From Gammaproteobacteria bacterium (GTDB taxonomy: Bacteria > Pseudomonadota > Gammaproteobacteria > DAOWEP01): a stretch of 14,558 nt of DNA. The stretch is taken from contig DAOWEP010000123.1 of NCBI GenBank assembly GCA_030638455.1, positions 1-14,558 of the forward strand. The letters are read 5' to 3'. A model generated the notes under the pieces. The model made no database searches and was not told the origin of the DNA. It worked only from the letters and a program-made list of their open reading frames with translations. The translations under genes were made by a program, and so were the position numbers. Positions 13,465-14,558 of the stretch are shown here, piece by piece (position 1 is the first letter of the stretch; each line of letters starts with the position of its first letter).

Positions 13465-14100
13465 CTAGTCTGAAGTCTTTTTAGTAAATTCGCAAAGGTC
13501 TTCTATCACGCAGGATCCACATCGGGGCTTTCTGGCAATACAGGTATAGCGACCATGCAAGATCAGCCAGTGATGCGCATCATGCTTGAATTCATCGGGA
13601 ACAAATTTTAACAGTTTTTTTTCCACTTCCAGAACCGTCTTACCGGGAGCAATACCGGTGCGGTTGGATACCCTGAAGATATGGGTGTCTACGGCAATGG
13701 TGGGATGTCCGAACGCAGTATTCAAAACCACGTTAGCCGTCTTTCGGCCCACACCGGGCAGTGCCTCCAGTGCATTTCGATCTTCCGGGACCTTGCCGTT
13801 GTGCTCCTCTACCAGAATCGTACAGGTCTTGAGTATATTCTTTCCCTTGGTGTTATACAGGCCAATGGTCTTGATGTATTCACGTAACTGGTCTTTACCC
13901 AGCTTCAGCATGGCCTGGGGAGTTCTAACCTTTTTATATAGTTTTTCGGTTGCCTTGTTCACACTCACGTCGGTTGCCTGTGCAGAAAGAATAACCGAGA
14001 TCAATAACTGAAAGGTGTTGGTGTACTTTAGTTCAGTAGTAGGGGCGGGGTTGGCATTTTTCAGGCGATTGAAAATTTCAATGCGTTTGGTTTTGTTCAT
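13465..14100 (-). CDS. nth: Endonuclease III (DNA glycosylase/AP lyase)
   Basis: 211 residues, the E. coli length. It removes oxidised pyrimidines and cleaves the abasic site in base-excision repair. The helix-hairpin-helix LPGVGRKTAN (114-123) carries the Schiff-base lysine K120. D138 in AVDTH is the catalytic aspartate. The [4Fe-4S] cluster cysteines C187, C194, C197 and C203 have the exact C-x6-C-x2-C-x5-C spacing. All fall at E. coli residue numbers, confirming the start. It lies downstream of rnfE on the same strand, the order usual in gammaproteobacteria (rnfABCDGE-nth). Confidence 0.97.
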   Translation of the reverse strand: MNKTKRIEIFNRLKNANPAPTTELKYTNTFQLLISVILSAQATDVSVNKATEKLYKKVRTPQAMLKLGKDQLREYIKTIGLYNTKGKNILKTCTILVEEHNGKVPEDRNALEALPGVGRKTANVVLNTAFGHPTIAVDTHIFRVSNRTGIAPGKTVLEVEKKLLKFVPDEFKHDAHHWLILHGRYTCIARKPRCGSCVIEDLCEFTKKTSD

Positions 14101-14173
14101 GGTTTCTGTTGGTGTCTACTTCAGCTGGATGCCATTTTTTGTTATTTTAAGGATAGGTAAGGGTACGGCCCCG

Positions 14174-14216
14174 TCTGGATCAGGGTAAACGATGAAAAAA
14201 ATAACCCAAATCCAGA
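14174..14216 (-). repeat. Long interrupted hairpin in the rnfE-nth gap
   Basis: TCTGGAT (14174-14180) pairs with ATCCAGA (14210-14216), and inside them GGGT (14183-14186) pairs with ACCC (14204-14207). In the minus-strand transcript it starts directly after the rnfE stop and has a T-rich loop rather than a T-tail. It may attenuate or process the rnf-nth mRNA and is not a canonical terminator. Confidence 0.4.
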
Positions 14217-14558
14217 TTAGCTGGCTTCAGCCAGTTTCCCAGCCGGCTGAGTCGCTCTCTGCTCCATTCTCTTATCAATCACATTCTTGATAGCGATTAA
14301 CAGCCCCAGTCCAATAAAGGCTCCCGGTGGAAGAATGGCTAACAGAAAGCCGGGATAATCTTCGCCAAGTGTTACGGTTAAATCACGCGCGGCCTCACCG
14401 AACATCAGGTGTGCCTGTGAAAATAACGTGCCAAAGCCAATCGCCTCGCGCAGCCCACCCAGTACCACTAGTACTGCTGTAAAGCCCAGCCCCATTGAGG
14501 TTGCATCTACAAAAGAACGAGTAACCGAGTTTTTAGAAGCAAAGGATTCGGCCCTGCC
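14217..14558 (-). CDS. rnfE: Electron transport complex subunit RnfE/RsxE, C-terminal 113 residues (start outside window)
   Basis: The frame is open from the right edge (GRAESFASKNSV) through the last ATG at 14493-14495 to TAA at 14217, so the protein begins beyond the window. The visible part holds GRAESFASKN, which is typical of RnfE/RnfA loops, hydrophobic segments (MGLGFTAVLVVLGGLREAIG; then FLLAILPPGAFIGLGLLIAI), and a short polar tail. RnfE is an inner-membrane subunit of the Rnf/Rsx ferredoxin-NAD oxidoreductase. The absence of a true start within the window means the 92-residue reading from 14495 is only an internal Met. The nth neighbour agrees with the assignment. Confidence 0.93.
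   Translation of the reverse strand, partial: GRAESFASKNSVTRSFVDATSMGLGFTAVLVVLGGLREAIGFGTLFSQAHLMFGEAARDLTVTLGEDYPGFLLAILPPGAFIGLGLLIAIKNVIDKRMEQRATQPAGKLAEAS

Noticed and set aside
1..14558. tRNA, rRNA, CRISPR array, phage or plasmid functions
   Set aside because: No cloverleaf, rRNA motif, regularly spaced repeats, integrase or replication gene seen on either strand.

Overview
The window reads as chromosomal DNA of a motile gammaproteobacterium of moderate GC content. The evidence is gene order: a pyrC fragment at the left edge, then motY, argG and gloA, and at the right edge rnfE and nth. From memory, pyrC-motY-argG-gloA is a consecutive block in Pseudomonas-type genomes. Here it is interrupted between pyrC and motY by about 6 kb carrying a pyruvate dehydrogenase operon. 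I do not name a genus.

Left part (1-6569). The 5' part of pyrC (dihydroorotase, minus strand) is followed by a roughly 530-base intergenic region. Then come pdhA and pdhB (E1 alpha and beta, overlapping by one base), a 901-residue protein joining a complete E2 acetyltransferase (lipoyl, E1/E3-binding and catalytic domains) to a complete E3 dihydrolipoamide dehydrogenase, and a small protein consisting only of a cyclic-nucleotide-binding fold. Two copies of a 160-bp fold-back element, about 90 % identical and in the same orientation, flank pdhA-pdhB. Each is bordered by TAA.

Middle (6570-9754). motY (flagellar T-ring protein) ends at a probable terminator hairpin. argG and gloA (TTG start, one base after argG) follow from a separate promoter. 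They converge on cheX, a CheY-P phosphatase on the minus strand.

Right part (9755-14558, all minus strand). After a 360-base AT-rich gap lies a four-gene hvfABCD-type (bufferin-like) RiPP operon, transcribed from 12739 to 10115. It encodes an exported precursor with seven EGKCG motifs, a DUF692/MNIO iron enzyme, a DUF2063 partner protein and a DoxX membrane protein. Related systems make copper-binding modified peptides. Upstream are a DUF1841 gene, nth (endonuclease III) and the 3' part of rnfE.

What stands out: the single-chain E2-E3 fusion, with an Asn where E2 normally has its catalytic-motif Asp and an RBS-like sequence at the fusion joint; the alpha/beta-type PDH operon within an otherwise conserved gammaproteobacterial block; the repeat pair around pdhAB; and the RiPP locus, whose precursor core appears to grow by a 51-bp tandem duplication.
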